Shown here one piece after another: positions 61,434 to 64,000 of a DNA stretch of 64,000 nucleotides. Position 1 is the stretch's first letter, and the number at the start of each line of letters is the position of its first letter. The translations under genes were made by a program, and so were the position numbers. The notes below the pieces were generated by a model. That model had not been told where the DNA came from and made no database searches. It worked only from the letters and a program-made list of their open reading frames with translations. The stretch is from Butyriboletus loyo (Eukaryota > Basidiomycota > Agaricomycetes > Boletales > Boletaceae). The stretch is from the NCBI GenBank assembly GCA_038093515.1, contig JBBPSI010000006.1:124001-188000 (forward strand), written 5' to 3'.

Positions 61434-64000
61434 ATGGATTTGGGGAACGACGTGCACACCATCCACCATGCCGAGTCCCTGCGCTGCAAAGCTTCCTATT
61501 ATTGGCCAGACAGACGCTATCACAGCTACATGAGAGGCATAGTCTTCCGTAACCTTGACTTCCGCCCCGTGCTTAACCTCCGTACACTTATTTCTTCACT
61601 TTCCGAGGAGGAAAGGGTAATAAACGAGGAAGATCATTCGGCAGGTGACGAACCCGTAACGAATGGCCATATCCTTGGCAAACGTAAACGCTTAGAATCA
61701 ACCCCTGGCCCTTCAAAACGCATTAGACCTGACGACGGAGCCCAAGGGAACTCAAACGATGAACCGGATGAAAACGGAGAGATTGACGAAGCCGACATAG
61801 GCCTGGAGTACAGGCAGATTTATCCCTCGTATTGGGAATCATCCTCTGACGTAATTAATGAAGCATACCAAACAGAGAACACCACTTTTCTTCAAGTTTA
61901 CCAGTTTGCGCTGCACTTGCGGTATAACAAGGTGGTTGATCACAGTTCAGAACATTACGCCGACGACAATGTTGCAGCGAAATGGGGATGGCTTGAGGAA
62001 GAGAAGAAGCTCCGTTCTCTACTCCAAGTCCGTCAGAAGAACATGGCTCTCTCTCAGGATATAGATATGGGGAGGTTCTTTATGACGCGCTACCATGGTC
62101 GTCTTTTGGCTCTCTCTGGACAACTCCTGGAATCTCCTCCCTCCTCCCCAGAAATGACCAGAAAACATAGCGAGAGATGGCTGTTTTTACTTCCGGACAT
62201 CCCGTGGCCAGATGGTCTCGCTGAAGACAAGCTTGAGGAGCAAAATATACAGCCCTTAGGTGTGCACCGCGACTTTATCAAAGCCTGCGCCGTCCTCCAG
62301 TTCTACAATCGCACGAAGCTGGAGGCGAGTCTCCAACTACACATCCTGCCAGAAGGCACATATGACCCTACACGTGATCTTCCGTTTGAGCTCCGTACCC
62401 ACTTCACACTCTCGCTTGCAATACCTGAGACCTATTGCCCGTTCAGTAACTCGCTTTCTCAGACCAAGTTGAACGAACTCGAGGGTCTCCAATGCCGCCT
62501 TGTCTGCTTCCTCTCCAAAATACCCCTCACGCGCCCTGTGTATAGCAATGCTATGGAGGATGCAGTGGACGTGACCATTCCGTTCTTTCTTAACACCATG
62601 CATCCAGCACCCCCTCTTGCGCAGGATGTATTCTACGAGTTGTTGCAGCCTGACGGGCTCCTCTCAACGTTGATGCCCTTTCAGAGGCGTACTGTGGCAT
62701 GGATGCTAGAACGTGAGGGCAAAAGGATCACATCTGCGGGGACCGTAGCACTGCTCGACGATTCGGAAACCTCTTCAAGCACGGAAAGCAGGCACTTGCC
62801 ACTATTTTGGGAAGAAATAGAAATGGGAGGTCGAAATTTCTTTTTCAACCGCCTCACAAGTGCTCTTAGTCCCACCTTCCCCAGGCCCCATACTGTACTG
62901 GGAGGCATACTTGCTGAGGAACCTGGTCTGTTGCTCTCATGCACCCTACGTGGTCGCGAAGCTTACGTGGCTTTGAATGCTTATTTAGGCCTCGGAAAAA
63001 CTATGGAGTGTCTCTCGTTAATGCTTCTCAACCCGGCTCCGGAGAGAAACTTTTCGAATCAGAGATGGGATCCGGAAGCGCAACTGCACGTTAGAGAGAT
63101 CAAGGTGCCATTTTAGCCTCGCTGTACACCTTCCTTCCAGTTTGTTAACATTCTGTATTTATAGACGACCCTCATCGTGACACCACCTGCACTAGCGACC
63201 CAGTGGGCAGACGAGATCGCCGCTCATGCACCTGATCTCAAAGTCTTTATATACGATGGTTGGGCGAAGCTCAAGGTACCAATAACGGAGGCTGATGTTG
63301 AAGCTGAGGAAGCGAAACGTCGTTCCACGGCAGCTCAGAAGTCCAAACAGAGGGGCGAGGCCAATGCCGAACGGAGTGGCCAGTATAAAGTCAACCCTTT
63401 GCAAGGCGACGACATAATTATGGGCGAGACAGCGTCTGGTGCCGCGCACGACCCGGATGGAGACTCGGATTCAATCCTCGACTGGCCCAGCTACATCAAC
63501 CAGTTTGACGTTTGCATCACAACATATAATATCCTTCGATCGGATATATTTATTGCCCGCGCCCCTCCTGAACGACCCCGCAGAAGGGATGTAGAGTACA
63601 AGATCTTGAGGAGGCCAAGGAGTCCCCTAGTGATGTGTGAGTGGTATCGGGTAATCATGGACGAAGTGCAGATGATGAGAACGGGCATGTCTGAGTTCGT
63701 TTTTTTTCCTCTTCACATTTTCTCTCTACGATTCGTGAGGCGGGACAAACATTGTACTTATGTCTTTGATTTCAGAGAAATGGTTTCCCTTATTCCTCGT
63801 TTATCTTCCTTCGCCGTCTCCGGGACCCCGGCGCGTGCCCAGGTCTCAGACCTCATCAGCACTCTTAAATTTTTGCACGTCAGTGACCTTGTGTCGCCAT
63901 CGCGGATGTGGGATAGGCTTTTGAAACACAGGTTCAAAAATTTGTTTACGTCCTTGTTCCAAAAATATTCTGTCAGGTTGGTAGCATGTCACCAGAAAAT
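61434..64000 (+). CDS. SHPRH/Irc20-type SNF2 helicase-like E3 ligase, 5' part (continues past window)
   Basis: N-terminal part of a large SNF2-family protein of the SHPRH/Irc20 type, which pairs a split SNF2 ATPase with a RING finger; the RING would lie beyond the window. Start ATG 61434 (MDLGNDVHTIHHAES). A ~500-residue N-terminal region precedes LMPFQRRTVAWMLERE, typical of the start of the ATPase. Motif I is split by an intron (donor at ~62923, acceptor at ~62990): GGILAEEP joins GLGKTMECLSLMLL, so the box reads AEEPGLGKT in place of DEMGLGKT. Motif Ia TTLIVTPPALATQWADEI follows at about 63165. The motif II equivalent is VIMDEVQMM (near 63650), DEVQ in place of DEAH. Motif III region is RLSSFAVSGTPARA (63802-63843). 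Likely nuclear, in DNA damage tolerance or chromatin work by family analogy. Confidence 0.85.

Overview
The window is nuclear DNA of a filamentous basidiomycete, most likely an Agaricomycete. Genes are dense and broken by many short (about 45-75 nt) GT-AG introns with CTRAY-type branch sites. The proteins recognised are typical of mushroom-forming fungi: a Ste12 factor with both a STE domain and C2H2 fingers, an Msb1/Mug8 protein, a heme-thiolate peroxidase, an F-box/leucine-rich protein and a giant DUF3638/DUF3645 protein.

Left part (1-31 kb): the 3' end of one giant DUF3638/DUF3645 gene and an inverted decayed piece of the same family, then glycogen phosphorylase, the Msb1/Mug8 protein, a small single-pass membrane protein, an Fmp46-like protein, STE12, VPS36 (ESCRT-II), SRP9, a mitochondrial 2-oxodicarboxylate carrier, a heme-thiolate peroxidase, cofilin and MCD4 (GPI-anchor synthesis). 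This is mainly housekeeping content with no functional clustering.

Middle (31-46.5 kb): an F-box protein, a Pep4-type vacuolar aspartic protease with an unusual second active-site motif and a decayed copy of its own first exon upstream, and a complete 3106-residue DUF3638/DUF3645 gene, paralogous to the fragment at the left edge.

46.8-52.8 kb: a P-loop GTPase gene holding the most striking signal in the window. After an ordinary 5' half, the gene runs into an array of introns, mostly 74 nt long and similar to each other, separated by exactly three nucleotides each time. I count 43 consecutive AG-NNN-GT triplets (48820-51957). All lie in phase 0, none is a stop codon, and they vary while the flanking introns are conserved. 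Read as single-codon exons they join the upstream and downstream exons in one frame, giving a 59-exon, 637-residue model. The same 5.2 kb (48102-53284) is almost free of CpG.

Right part (53.5-64 kb): a conserved fungal protein of unknown function, PEX1, an OTU-domain protease and the first part of an SHPRH/Irc20-type SNF2 gene that runs off the end.

All exon-intron models were made by eye from splice signals and family conservation, with no transcript evidence. Family names come from recognition, not from a search.
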